A stretch of DNA of 62,128 bases, taken from Lachnospiraceae bacterium (GTDB lineage Bacteria > Bacillota > Clostridia > Lachnospirales > Lachnospiraceae). The stretch lies in assembly GCA_015057445.1 (NCBI GenBank), contig SVEI01000009.1, positions 1-62,128 of the forward strand. The letters are read 5' to 3'. Numbering within the stretch: position 1 is the first letter of the stretch; every line of letters begins with the position of its first letter. This document shows positions 27,216 through 36,293 of the stretch, piece by piece. The notes under the pieces are model-generated. The model was not told where the DNA came from and did not search any database. It worked only from the letters and a program-made list of their open reading frames with translations. The translations under genes were made by a program, and so were the position numbers.

Positions 27216-29096
27216 GTGGAGAAAAGGGTATTAAAAAGGAGAACTTGGAGGGAGATTATCAGCGTGCTACTTGCAGTAGTTATGGTATGCACTCTAATGC
27301 CTGGTGTAAAGGCTAGTGCAGCAGCTGATAACGCAACAAAGGATAGTGAGGGGTTAATAAATTATCGTACTCATGTCCAAACCCATGGTTGGCAGGATTT
27401 TAAATGTGATGGTCAGATGTCAGGAACTTCAGGGGAAGCTAAACGTCTTGAGTGTATTGAAATTAAGCTTGGAGACACAGGCTATGAAGGTGGAGTAATG
27501 TATCGTACTCATGTGCAAAGCTTTGGCTGGCAGGACTGGGTGACTAATGGTGAAATGTCAGGAACCTTCGGTATGGGAAAGCGTCTTGAGGGAATTGAGA
27601 TAAGCTTGTATGGAGAGATATCTGAGCACTATGATATAGTATATAGAGTTCATGTTCAGTCTTTTGGCTGGCAGGACTGGGTGAGCAATGGTGTAATGGC
27701 AGGAACTTCCGGTAAGGCAAAAAGACTTGAGGGAATTGAAATTAAGCTTGTTAAGAAGGAAAAGAAGGGTACATCAGCTATTACATATAGAACTCACGTA
27801 CAAAGCTATGGCTGGCAGGATTTTAAATGTGATGGAGAGATGTCAGGAACTTCTGGTAAGGCAAAAAGACTTGAAGGAATTCAGATTAAACTCAATACCA
27901 ACGAATATGGTGGAGGTATAAAATATTCTACCCACGTTCAGACCTACGGTTGGCAGGATTACAGATTTAATGGAGCAATGTCAGGAACTTCTGGTGAGGC
28001 CAAGAGACTTGAAGCAATTAAGATATCTCTATATGGTGATATAGCTAAATACTATGACGTATACTATAGGGTTCATGTACAATCTCACGGCTGGCAGGAC
28101 TGGGTGTGTAATGATGAGCTTGCAGGAACCTTAGGAGAAGCCAAAAGATTAGAGGGAATTGAAATTAAGCTTGTTAAGAAGGAAGGTGTTAAGCCTGAAA
28201 ATCCAGAGAAGAATAATCCACTTAAGTTAGAGCTTAGCGGTAAGACAGAGGATACATACACTATTAAGGAGGATTGTTACGTAGAGGGTAATGACGTGGT
28301 AATTTACCTTCCAAAGGGTATTACCGTTAAGGGTGATATGTTAAAGGTTGTTGAGAAGATAATGTCAGATTTGTGTGAGACCACAGGGCTTAATTTCAAG
28401 CAGAATTATCCTATAGATGACCCTATGGAATGTAGAGACTTATATTATGAGGAAGGATATTTTGCTAATATTAACAAGGATGCTGAGAAGGTTAATCTGA
28501 TATTCACTAACGAAGGCAGCGGGTCAGCTTGGGCTTCAGATCATAACGCAGTTGTAGATATTATGCATTTTGAGGGAGATTATCAGGTTTTATATCATGA
28601 GCTTTCTCACGTAATTCAGCTAAGAAATGGTGCTGATTTAGGTAGTGTTATGGATGAGGGCTATGCTACATACACCGCTTATATTTGTCACATGGAGCAT
28701 AATATACCTGGATGGAGTGCTGCACAGTATTTCTGGCCGGTAGAGGATGTGGCTAAACCACTTATTGAAGGTGGAGAGGATGCATTTAGCATGGTATATG
28801 ACGTAAAGGATACAAACTATCAGTATGGCTTTAGATTTGTTCTTTACTTAAGTGAGACTTATGGTGAGGACATCTATTATAAGATTATGGATGAAGCCGA
28901 AAAGCGTGACCTTCAATGCTCTTGGAATCCAGATAATGAGAAGGAGGATAAGGCAAGAAATAGTGATATGCTTATAGAGATAATTAAGTCTCAAACTTCA
29001 GAGGATGTATTTGAAGATTTTGCAAAGTGGTATGCAAATGAATGGGATAAGATAGTAGAGAAGAAGATGGCAGAGATAGAGGCCATGAGTAATTAA
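27216..29096 (+). CDS. Secreted ChW-repeat protein with a HExxH zinc-peptidase-like domain
   Basis: A GTG start follows GAGGAGAAA. A basic N-terminus and hydrophobic stretch end at KASAAADN, a likely signal peptidase site. Six ChW repeats (clostridial hydrophobic repeats with conserved Trp, YRTHVQSxGWQDW...SGTSGxAKRLEGIEI) start near residues 48, 94, 141, 188, 235 and 282. The C-terminal domain has HELSH (His461-Glu462-His465) and, about 20 residues on, MDEGYATY, whose Glu fits the third ligand of a gluzincin-type metallopeptidase. No sortase signal is present. ChW repeats are thought to bind surfaces or polymers, so this may be a targeted exoprotease. It lies 62 bases after the anti-sigma gene and is probably in that regulon. 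Confidence 0.87.
   Translation: MEKRVLKRRTWREIISVLLAVVMVCTLMPGVKASAAADNATKDSEGLINYRTHVQTHGWQDFKCDGQMSGTSGEAKRLECIEIKLGDTGYEGGVMYRTHVQSFGWQDWVTNGEMSGTFGMGKRLEGIEISLYGEISEHYDIVYRVHVQSFGWQDWVSNGVMAGTSGKAKRLEGIEIKLVKKEKKGTSAITYRTHVQSYGWQDFKCDGEMSGTSGKAKRLEGIQIKLNTNEYGGGIKYSTHVQTYGWQDYRFNGAMSGTSGEAKRLEAIKISLYGDIAKYYDVYYRVHVQSHGWQDWVCNDELAGTLGEAKRLEGIEIKLVKKEGVKPENPEKNNPLKLELSGKTEDTYTIKEDCYVEGNDVVIYLPKGITVKGDMLKVVEKIMSDLCETTGLNFKQNYPIDDPMECRDLYYEEGYFANINKDAEKVNLIFTNEGSGSAWASDHNAVVDIMHFEGDYQVLYHELSHVIQLRNGADLGSVMDEGYATYTAYICHMEHNIPGWSAAQYFWPVEDVAKPLIEGGEDAFSMVYDVKDTNYQYGFRFVLYLSETYGEDIYYKIMDEAEKRDLQCSWNPDNEKEDKARNSDMLIEIIKSQTSEDVFEDFAKWYANEWDKIVEKKMAEIEAMSN
27358..28176 (+). repeat. Six ChW coding repeats, 141-base period, built from a duplicated three-repeat block
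   Basis: Repeat starts fall at 27358, 27496, 27637, 27778, 27919 and 28060. Repeat 1 resembles 4 (QDFKCDG), 2 resembles 5 (ISLYG followed by a YD linker) and 3 resembles 6 (VYYRVHVQS/IVYRVHVQS and IKLVKKE). A block of about 420 bases was therefore duplicated. Confidence 0.85.
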
Positions 29097-29103
29097 AGAT
29101 ATA

Positions 29104-29137
29104 AAAAAGGCTGTGTCAAAATTGGCACAGCCTTTCT
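29104..29137. terminator. Shared bidirectional terminator between convergent genes
   Basis: AAAGGCTGTGTC and GGCACAGCCTTT pair around AAAATT, with A-rich sequence on the left and T-rich on the right. It can serve the ChW gene on the plus strand and the histidine kinase gene on the minus strand. Confidence 0.85.
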
Positions 29138-29139
29138 TC

Positions 29140-31950
29140 TTATAGCATGGTTTTAACTTTTTCCATTAATGCATTAAGGACGTCTAGGAAGTGATTATAA
29201 TCATCTATTATAAAAGCACTATCCCCGGATTTTCCTGCAAGCTCATGCTTGAGGCAAAGTTCTGCAAAATTCTCGGCACCAATGGTTTTTGTATTGCTCT
29301 TTAAGCTGTGAGCAATAATGGCGTAGCTAGGCCAGTCTGAGTTATTATAATAGCCTTCAAGCTGGGATATGAAGTTAGTTGCCTGAGATACGAAGGTGGA
29401 AAGAATTTCCTTGTAAAAGTCTTCGTCATCCATACAAAATCCCATACCAATTGATTTGTCGATTACTAAGTAGTGTTCTAATGATAATTCATGTTCCATG
29501 TCTTTTTCTCCTTCTATAGGTTCGTTAACTGTCGGCTGGTTAGAAACATCGGTAATTGTTTCATCTATGTTAATTATCTCATCCGGTAGATATTTAATTA
29601 TTATATCGTCTAAGATGCTGGCGATAACAGGTTTTGACAGGTAGTCATTAAAGCCATTTTCCAGATACATTTCCTTACAACCTGCCACAGCGTTGGCGGT
29701 TAAAGCTATAACTACTGTATCCTTATTAAGATTATTTTCGTCCTGTCTAAGAAGCTTTAGAGTTTCAATACCATCTAACTCTGGCATCATATGATCCATA
29801 AAAATTATATCATATGAGTTATTCTTTGTTAATTCCAAACAACCCTTTCCGCTGGCTGCAAGATCCACAGATATTTTTGTTCTTTTAAGTAGTGCTTCCA
29901 TAAGAGTAAGGTTCATGGAGTTGTCATCTACAACTAAAATCTTTGCATCAGGGGCAGTGTAGGTGCTAGCTACAGGAGATGTGTTGTTAGACGCTTTAGA
30001 TATAGCCGCGTCCAAATTATTTATTGGCTTATTATCTATTATCTTCTGTGGAATAATAACTGTAAATGTTGAGCCTTTTCCATATTCGCTGTCAATCTTT
30101 ATCTCACCATTCATAAGGTCTATAAGCTGCTTGGTTATATTAAGTCCAAGGCCGGAACCTTCTATGGTACGATTTTTGTTAAGTTCAAGTCGCTTAAAGC
30201 TGTTGAAAAGTTGAGATAAATCTTCTTTCTTAATTCCTATACCTGAATCTGTTACAGAAAAGCACAGATTCAAAGAATCATTTTCCATCTTGTTATAAAA
30301 TGCTCGAAGTGTAATATGTCCAGCTTCTGTATATTTTGTTGCGTTAGATAAAAGATTAGTCAATATCTGTTTGATTCTAAGCTCATCACCATATAGTGTA
30401 GTTGGGAGATCAGGGTCTATCTCCACATGGGTGGTTATAGGTTTTTCAGCACTTTTATTCTCTAGGAATATTATCTCATCGTGTATTAAAGTTGGAAGAT
30501 GGTAGTTATCCTCCACAAGCTCTAGCTGACCAGATTCAATCTTAGAGAAGTCAAGAATATCGTTGATGAGTCCTAGTAGCATATTGCTGGCACTCTGAAT
30601 ATTTCTAGAGTAGTCCATAATATCTTCGTCTTTGTTTTCACGAAGAATCATCTCATTCATACCTATTATTGCGTTAATAGGAGTTCTTATTTCATGAGAC
30701 ATATTAGCTAGGAATTTAGCTTGAGCTTCCCTAGCAGTTATGGCTTGTTGCTTTTTCTTCTCAGAATTAAGCAAATCTTGACCAGTTTTAATAATGGCCA
30801 TAACAAGTAGGAACAAAAGACCTACAGAAAGGGTAGTACCCAGGGATAGGTCTGTGCCCACATAATACAGAACCATTTCAAGAATTGCAGTTACAATCAT
30901 ACCGTAGATACCAATTCCTACAAAGAGATACTCTCCTAATTGATGTGTAAATGTATCTATTGTAATGGTTACTATGATACATACTATGGAGACTAAAAGA
31001 CCACCATGTATGAATTTTAGCTGCTCCACAAATTGCACTATATCAAACACCTGAAGGATGGTGCCCACTATGGTAATAATCATGGTATATGCAAGTGGTA
31101 GAAGAAATACCTTTTTATAGCGCCCCTTTTGCAATTCATTAATAAATGTTATAAGAGGCAAAGGTATTATCATCAAACACCAATAGGTATAGTATGAAAG
31201 TAAGGATATATTTTTAAATAATATCTGTCTGAATGATATCTCTGATATCATCCAAAATGCACAGAAGAAAAGTGTCCACGCCAAGTAATTAAGTGGCAAT
31301 TCTTTCTTGTATACATATTTAAGTATGAAGCACACAATTATACAAAATAGACTCATCATAAGCAAAAACAAAGCTATAAGAGTATGTAATCCATTTTCTT
31401 GAAGAAGGTGAATCCAAATACTTAGCCTATCACCTATAAAGCCAGTGCGTATGTCACCGGCATATTTGGAGTTGCTAGAGAATACATAGGTAAATTCTTT
31501 GCCAGAGTCTTCTTCACTTAATTCTATGAATATGTATTTCATAGCACTATTGGTGCCAAATGGTCTGGTGTCCTTGGTATTGTAGCTTAGAACCAGCTCG
31601 TCGTCTATGTAAATATCCACATCCTGCCACACAGGTCTGAAACATATATTTGTGCCATTTTCTATGTTATCTGGAAGGGTGGTTTTTAGTGTAACCTTTT
31701 CTCCATAGGCAGCGTTGACTATTGTAGGGGCAGTTATTGGTTCTTTACTACCATCCTGGTAAACTCTAGTCCAAGCAGGATTATATTCTTGACAGTTTTT
31801 GTTAAGAGAATCCCTTTCGTCTGGAGAAAAAAACTGACCTAATATACTGAATATAAATAACGCTATAACCACCGTGGCAAAGAATAGCTTGACAATTTTA
31901 TCGTAGCAGTTAAAGAATTTTGAACTGCTATTGCTGTGATTTTTTTCCAT
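29140..31950 (-). CDS. Hybrid sensor histidine kinase with REC and HPt domains
   Basis: This 936-residue protein has an N-terminal helix (about 15-40), an outside domain (about 42-185) and about seven membrane helices (about 188-395), resembling the 7TMR-DISM layout. Next come HisKA with phospho-acceptor His419 in NMSHEIRTPINAI, HATPase (SGIGIKKEDLSQLF, GSGLGLNITKQLI), a REC domain with Asp719 in IIFMDHMMPELDG and an HPt domain with His881 in IIAHSLKSN. The complete His-Asp-His relay in one chain implies a separate output regulator, which is not encoded next to it. GGAGGA precedes the ATG. It is divergent from the Hsp90/polyamine operon, 178 bases apart, but a functional link is only suggested by position. 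Confidence 0.93.
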   Translation of the reverse strand: MEKNHSNSSSKFFNCYDKIVKLFFATVVIALFIFSILGQFFSPDERDSLNKNCQEYNPAWTRVYQDGSKEPITAPTIVNAAYGEKVTLKTTLPDNIENGTNICFRPVWQDVDIYIDDELVLSYNTKDTRPFGTNSAMKYIFIELSEEDSGKEFTYVFSSNSKYAGDIRTGFIGDRLSIWIHLLQENGLHTLIALFLLMMSLFCIIVCFILKYVYKKELPLNYLAWTLFFCAFWMISEISFRQILFKNISLLSYYTYWCLMIIPLPLITFINELQKGRYKKVFLLPLAYTMIITIVGTILQVFDIVQFVEQLKFIHGGLLVSIVCIIVTITIDTFTHQLGEYLFVGIGIYGMIVTAILEMVLYYVGTDLSLGTTLSVGLLFLLVMAIIKTGQDLLNSEKKKQQAITAREAQAKFLANMSHEIRTPINAIIGMNEMILRENKDEDIMDYSRNIQSASNMLLGLINDILDFSKIESGQLELVEDNYHLPTLIHDEIIFLENKSAEKPITTHVEIDPDLPTTLYGDELRIKQILTNLLSNATKYTEAGHITLRAFYNKMENDSLNLCFSVTDSGIGIKKEDLSQLFNSFKRLELNKNRTIEGSGLGLNITKQLIDLMNGEIKIDSEYGKGSTFTVIIPQKIIDNKPINNLDAAISKASNNTSPVASTYTAPDAKILVVDDNSMNLTLMEALLKRTKISVDLAASGKGCLELTKNNSYDIIFMDHMMPELDGIETLKLLRQDENNLNKDTVVIALTANAVAGCKEMYLENGFNDYLSKPVIASILDDIIIKYLPDEIINIDETITDVSNQPTVNEPIEGEKDMEHELSLEHYLVIDKSIGMGFCMDDEDFYKEILSTFVSQATNFISQLEGYYNNSDWPSYAIIAHSLKSNTKTIGAENFAELCLKHELAGKSGDSAFIIDDYNHFLDVLNALMEKVKTML

Positions 31951-31998
31951 TCAATATTCCTCCATCCTATGTAAAATATCCGTTAAAAACCTACTTAT

Positions 31999-32027
31999 AT
32001 GATATCACTGAAAAATAGGTTTAGCAA
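31999..32027 (-). promoter_or_regulatory. Candidate promoter of the hybrid kinase
   Basis: On the minus strand TTGCTA, a 17-base spacer and TATCAT form a plausible sigma-A promoter about 50 bases before the kinase start. Confidence 0.5.
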
Positions 32028-32066
32028 GCTGATACAGTTAAGGAAATTAGATGAATAGGAGTATTA

Positions 32067-32095
32067 TGGATACAAATATCAAGTTGTGATATAAT
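32067..32095 (+). promoter_or_regulatory. Promoter of the Hsp90/polyamine operon
   Basis: TGGATA, a 17-base spacer and a perfect TATAAT (32090-32095) with an extended -10 TG one base before it. It lies about 34 bases before the first start codon of the operon. Confidence 0.65.
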
Positions 32096-32128
32096 ATAGG
32101 ATATTTATGCTTTATGAGGAGAAAAATA

Positions 32129-33916
32129 ATGGGAGATTATAGGTTCAAGGTAAATTTAGGTGGAATGATTGAAATACTATCAGATCATTTGTATAGCAGT
32201 CCTGATGTATATATTAGAGAACTGTTGCAAAATGGAGTTGACGCCATAGTGGCAAGAGAAAAGGTGGATAATAGTTACAAGAAGGAACACTTGGGGAAAA
32301 TTTTGGTGACAGTGAAAGAAAAACAAAGAGTGAGCTTTAAAGATAACGGAATAGGACTGACAAAGGAAGAAATACATAGATTTCTAGCTGTTATAGGGGA
32401 ATCATCAAAAAAAGATTTAGAGACAGGCAAAATCATGTCGGACTACATAGGACGTTTTGGGATAGGATTATTATCATGTTTTATGGTAAGTGATGAGATT
32501 TGTATTAAAACAAGATCCATTCAAGATAACAGAGGATTTATATGGGTTGGAAAACCTGATGGCACATATACTTTAGAGGAATTAGAAGAGGAAATAAGTG
32601 TTGGAACAGAGATAATATTGGAGGCAAAAAAAGACAGTGAAAGCTATTTCGAATTTGATAACATAGAGTCTTTGATTTTGCATTATGGTCTCATATTACC
32701 ATATCCAATACTAATGGATAGTGGAAATATAAAAAAGAGAACCAATCCAGTTTCATTGCCTTGGTTAGACAAGTCTGTAGATAAGAATCAGTTGTTGATA
32801 TTTGGACAGATGATGTTTAATACACCTTTTATGGATTGTATAAAGCTTCATTCTGAAGCTGGAAATATTGATGGAGTAGCTTACATCCTGCCTTATTCCG
32901 TACAGGCATCAACTAAGCAGAGTCACTTGGTGTATTTAAAAAATATGCTTTTGACAGAAAAAGGTCAGGGGATACTTCCAGATTGGGCTGTGTTTGTAAA
33001 ATGTATAATCAATGCTAAAGATCTTCGTCCGGTTGCATCAAGAGAGGGTTTTTTCGAGGATGATACTCTAAAAAAAGCAAGGGAAGAGCTTGGAAACTGT
33101 ATTGCTGAGCATTTAAGAAAAATGTCCAAGTCAAATCCATCAGCTTTTCGTGATTTTTTGGATATACATGAATTAGTTGTAAAAAGTATGGCCATAGAGG
33201 ATGATGAGCTTTTTAAGCTTTTTATAGATAATTTGACATTTGAGACTACTAAGGGAGCATTGTCTGGCTTAGAACTTAGAATGACAAAGGAACCCTTGCT
33301 TTATTGTGGTATGAATGAATATAGGCAAATATCTCAGGTGTTTGTGGCACAAGGAAGATTGCTAATTAATTGTGGCTATGTTTATTCCTATGAACTGTTA
33401 AGAAAAATGCAGGAATTTTTCCCTGTGGTTGTGCAACCAGTAGATAACTATGAGGTTGGCGAACTGCTTAATGACGTGAGTTTGGATGAGGCAGAAAAAG
33501 CTGTGGATTTTCTGGATATAGCAGAAAAGACGTTGGAATCATTTGGTTGTAGTGTGGAGATGAAACAGTTTATACCAGCCAATCTTCCGGCATTTTACTA
33601 TATTGATAAGGACGCAATGCTATCTAGAGAGATTGACAATGCTATGGAAGAATCAGAGGATTTGTTTGCTGAAATGCTTGGTAATTTCAAGGAAGAGATA
33701 AAGGAAAAATGTGTAGCAACATTGTATTTCAATATGAGAAATCCTTTGGTAAAAAAGATGGTTGAGCATACAGATAAAGACTCCCTAGAAGATATAATTA
33801 TCATTATTTATGTTCAAACTTTGCTCATAGGAGGTTTTACCCTTAAAAACAATGAGCTAGGAATGATGAATGACAGATTACTTTCTGTACTTGAAGGAGG
33901 TTTGATTAATGGATAG
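32129..33916 (+). CDS. Divergent Hsp90-family (HtpG-like) chaperone ATPase
   Basis: The start is placed at ATG 32129, since the GAGGAG site lies just upstream of it, inside the longer reading frame from 32114. The 595-residue protein has the GHKL ATP-binding fold of Hsp90: ELLQNGVDAI (metal Asn and nearby Asp), FKDNGIGLTKEE, the lid IGRFGIGLLSCFMVSDE and a GTEIIL motif. The middle domain has RPVASREGFF, matching the catalytic Arg loop of HtpG (SRE). It is slightly shorter than HtpG and diverges strongly in the C-terminal third; the last residues do not form MEEVD. It overlaps the next gene by 8 bases. It is probably a specialised chaperone and not the housekeeping HtpG. Confidence 0.85.
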   Translation: MGDYRFKVNLGGMIEILSDHLYSSPDVYIRELLQNGVDAIVAREKVDNSYKKEHLGKILVTVKEKQRVSFKDNGIGLTKEEIHRFLAVIGESSKKDLETGKIMSDYIGRFGIGLLSCFMVSDEICIKTRSIQDNRGFIWVGKPDGTYTLEELEEEISVGTEIILEAKKDSESYFEFDNIESLILHYGLILPYPILMDSGNIKKRTNPVSLPWLDKSVDKNQLLIFGQMMFNTPFMDCIKLHSEAGNIDGVAYILPYSVQASTKQSHLVYLKNMLLTEKGQGILPDWAVFVKCIINAKDLRPVASREGFFEDDTLKKAREELGNCIAEHLRKMSKSNPSAFRDFLDIHELVVKSMAIEDDELFKLFIDNLTFETTKGALSGLELRMTKEPLLYCGMNEYRQISQVFVAQGRLLINCGYVYSYELLRKMQEFFPVVVQPVDNYEVGELLNDVSLDEAEKAVDFLDIAEKTLESFGCSVEMKQFIPANLPAFYYIDKDAMLSREIDNAMEESEDLFAEMLGNFKEEIKEKCVATLYFNMRNPLVKKMVEHTDKDSLEDIIIIIYVQTLLIGGFTLKNNELGMMNDRLLSVLEGGLING

Positions 33917-35018
33917 CGAGTTGTTAGAGCTAAGAAAGCTGCATTTTCAAGTAGAAAATTCTCCATATTGTAAAGAAAAGCAAGATATGTGCAGACGTGG
34001 ATGGGAGTTGGCGGATAAACTAGATAATTATGAAGAACAGTATTACTTTAGACGTGAATATATAACTGATGCCACATTTTATGGCGATGTAATGGAGATA
34101 TATGTGGTATTTCCTGTTATGCTTAGCAAGCATGACGAATATGTAAAAAAACATGGACGGGACGCCCGTGTTAGAAATGTTTTGTGGACATATAAATGGG
34201 TTATTGAAAACGCAAAATTCTTTTATCAAATTTCTCAGAAGCAGTTTGTTCATTTTTTTGAGGATTTCAAGAGAAGATGTATAGAAAATGGTTTTTCCTT
34301 GCGAACTTATTATCAATACGGTTATGAATTTTATCAAAAAATCGATTCAGAAAAAGCTAGAGAGTACTATGAACAATTCTTAAAACAAAGAAGGGATTCC
34401 TTAAGTGATTGTCATGCATGTGAGAGAAATGAAGAGGTGGATTACTTGTTATCAATTCATATGTATGATGAGGCCATGGAAAAAGCAAAGGATTTATTTT
34501 CTAGAAGATTGACTTGTACAGAAATACCAGATGCCACATATGGAAAATTCCTAAAGTATTATAATCAAGAGATATTAGCAGGAAGGATGGAAATAAACGA
34601 GGAAATCCAGCATATAGTGGAACAGTTAAGATACTCCATTAGAACAAAGAAACTATGTTTTGAGTATATAGGAGAGATGTTTTTTATTTACAGTATTTCT
34701 GATAAGGCAAAGGCTCTTGCCTGGTTTAAAATGTATTGCTGTGAAGCAGAAGTTATGCGCAATCCGGAATACAAGTTTTATTTTTCAGTTGCGGCGATGC
34801 ATTTTTTCGGTCAAATGAAAAATAGGAAAAGCTATCGTATAAAGTTAAGTCCGGGATTTTCGCAGTATAGGGAGGATGGAAACTATTCTCCTAACGCTCT
34901 GTATGGCTATTACCAATCAATTGCTTATGATGTTGCAACGAAGATGGACAATAGAAATGAAGCAAGTTTTTATATGGACTTCGTAAAACTTGTGGAAAGT
35001 TACTTGCAGGATAATTAG
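33909..35018 (+). CDS. Helical-repeat (TPR-like) protein, partner gene of the Hsp90-like ATPase
   Basis: I do not recognise a named family. The 369 residues are almost wholly predicted helical, rich in Tyr, Phe and charged residues, with helix pairs of about 34-40 residues (ENGFSLRTYYQYGYEFYQ, SEKAREYYEQFLKQ, YDEAMEKAKDLFSRRL, DKAKALAWFKMYCC) that suggest a TPR-like solenoid. There is no signal peptide or membrane helix. A cluster CHACERNEEVDY near residue 165 could bind metal but has only two Cys. GAAGGAGG precedes the ATG, which lies inside the Hsp90-like gene. The overlap suggests translational coupling and a complex between the two products. Confidence 0.65.
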   Translation: MDSELLELRKLHFQVENSPYCKEKQDMCRRGWELADKLDNYEEQYYFRREYITDATFYGDVMEIYVVFPVMLSKHDEYVKKHGRDARVRNVLWTYKWVIENAKFFYQISQKQFVHFFEDFKRRCIENGFSLRTYYQYGYEFYQKIDSEKAREYYEQFLKQRRDSLSDCHACERNEEVDYLLSIHMYDEAMEKAKDLFSRRLTCTEIPDATYGKFLKYYNQEILAGRMEINEEIQHIVEQLRYSIRTKKLCFEYIGEMFFIYSISDKAKALAWFKMYCCEAEVMRNPEYKFYFSVAAMHFFGQMKNRKSYRIKLSPGFSQYREDGNYSPNALYGYYQSIAYDVATKMDNRNEASFYMDFVKLVESYLQDN

Positions 35019-35033
35019 AAAAAAGGACAAGAT

Positions 35034-36293
35034 ATGAGACTAGTACCAATCCCCACAAGTGAATATGATGAGTATCGTCTGAAATTGATGTTTGACTGCT
35101 ACAAATGGGATCCACAGTTTTTAGATAATAATACTGTGGCTAAGTATGCATTGGTTATTACCCAAGAGGAACATAAACAGCTTGCCAGATTAACAGTGGC
35201 ATTGGATAAAGAAACAAGAGAAGCAGAGCAATTTTTGAATTCTAATCAACATTTGGCAGTTCCATTAAAACTTACTAAGCAGCTTTTATGTGATATAAAG
35301 AAAATGAGCAATTATGACCAAGAGAAACACATAAGACTTACCAGATATGACTTTCATCCAGTATCAGACTTAGAAGGTGGATGGGCTATAAGTGAGGTAA
35401 ATAGTGATGTGCCGGGTGGATTCGCAGAGGCAAGCCTTATGCCACTTGCCGCTATAGAAAGCATATACAAAGCACAGGAAAAGAGTTCCATTATGGAGAA
35501 GGAATCTTATCATATAGTAAGCTTTGGGGATGTGATGATTGAAAGCGTTAAGAAAAAGGTTAAAGCTGGCGGTAGAATTATGATGGTGCATTGTACCTGT
35601 TACAGTGATGATAGGCAGGTTATGCAGTATTTAGGAGACAGGTTAGAGGCTGAAGGCTACGAAATAATTTATGGTGCTGTTGAGCATGTGAATTTTAAAG
35701 ATAATAAAGCTTACTCTGCTATGGATGGCAATGAGGGGCAGTTAGATGCAGTATTTCGTTTTACGCCTCTAGAATGGTTTAAGGACATAAAGCCTAAGAG
35801 ATGGCGTGGATATTTTGATACGGAGACAGTATCTTGTAACCATCCAATATCCATATACGCCCAGACAAAAAGGTTCCCGTTGGTGTGGGATGTGCTTGAG
35901 GACCACGGTATTAGTATGTCTACTTGGAGAAGCTTATTGCCGGAAACCGTAGACGTAAAGCGGATAGTGGGGCGTGAGAACTACATATATAAACCAGCTT
36001 ACGGAAGAGTAGGAGATGGAATATCCATTAGAGAAGCTCTTGATATAAAGGAATATGAGAAAATAATGAAGGATGTGAGTAGGCATCCATCCAGGTATGT
36101 TGCACAGAAAAAATTTACAAGCATACCTTTAAAGGGAGAAAATGGAGAGGAATATCATGTGTGTCTCGGCTCCTATGCCATAGACGGACTTCACGGTGGT
36201 TATTATGCCAGAATAAGCAGTACACCTCGTATAGATTCTAATGCCGCGGATATACCTGTGCTTATAGAAGGAGGCGACTCATATGACAGCTAA
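35034..36293 (+). CDS. Glutathionylspermidine-synthase-like ATP-grasp amide ligase
   Basis: This 419-residue protein resembles the C-terminal synthetase domain of glutathionylspermidine synthase, a circularly permuted ATP-grasp fold. Visible are RYDFHPVSDLEGGWAISEVN, DVPGGFAEASLMP (substrate site), a central segment from MVHCTC to LGDRLEAEGYE and the ATP-binding NYIYKPAYGRVGDGISI. Such enzymes use ATP to form an amide between a carboxylate, usually a peptide, and a polyamine or amino acid amine. No amidase domain is present. The product is probably a polyamine or amino acid conjugate; with a homospermidine synthase in the same operon, homospermidine is the obvious amine. The substrate is inference. 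Confidence 0.8.
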   Translation: MRLVPIPTSEYDEYRLKLMFDCYKWDPQFLDNNTVAKYALVITQEEHKQLARLTVALDKETREAEQFLNSNQHLAVPLKLTKQLLCDIKKMSNYDQEKHIRLTRYDFHPVSDLEGGWAISEVNSDVPGGFAEASLMPLAAIESIYKAQEKSSIMEKESYHIVSFGDVMIESVKKKVKAGGRIMMVHCTCYSDDRQVMQYLGDRLEAEGYEIIYGAVEHVNFKDNKAYSAMDGNEGQLDAVFRFTPLEWFKDIKPKRWRGYFDTETVSCNHPISIYAQTKRFPLVWDVLEDHGISMSTWRSLLPETVDVKRIVGRENYIYKPAYGRVGDGISIREALDIKEYEKIMKDVSRHPSRYVAQKKFTSIPLKGENGEEYHVCLGSYAIDGLHGGYYARISSTPRIDSNAADIPVLIEGGDSYDS

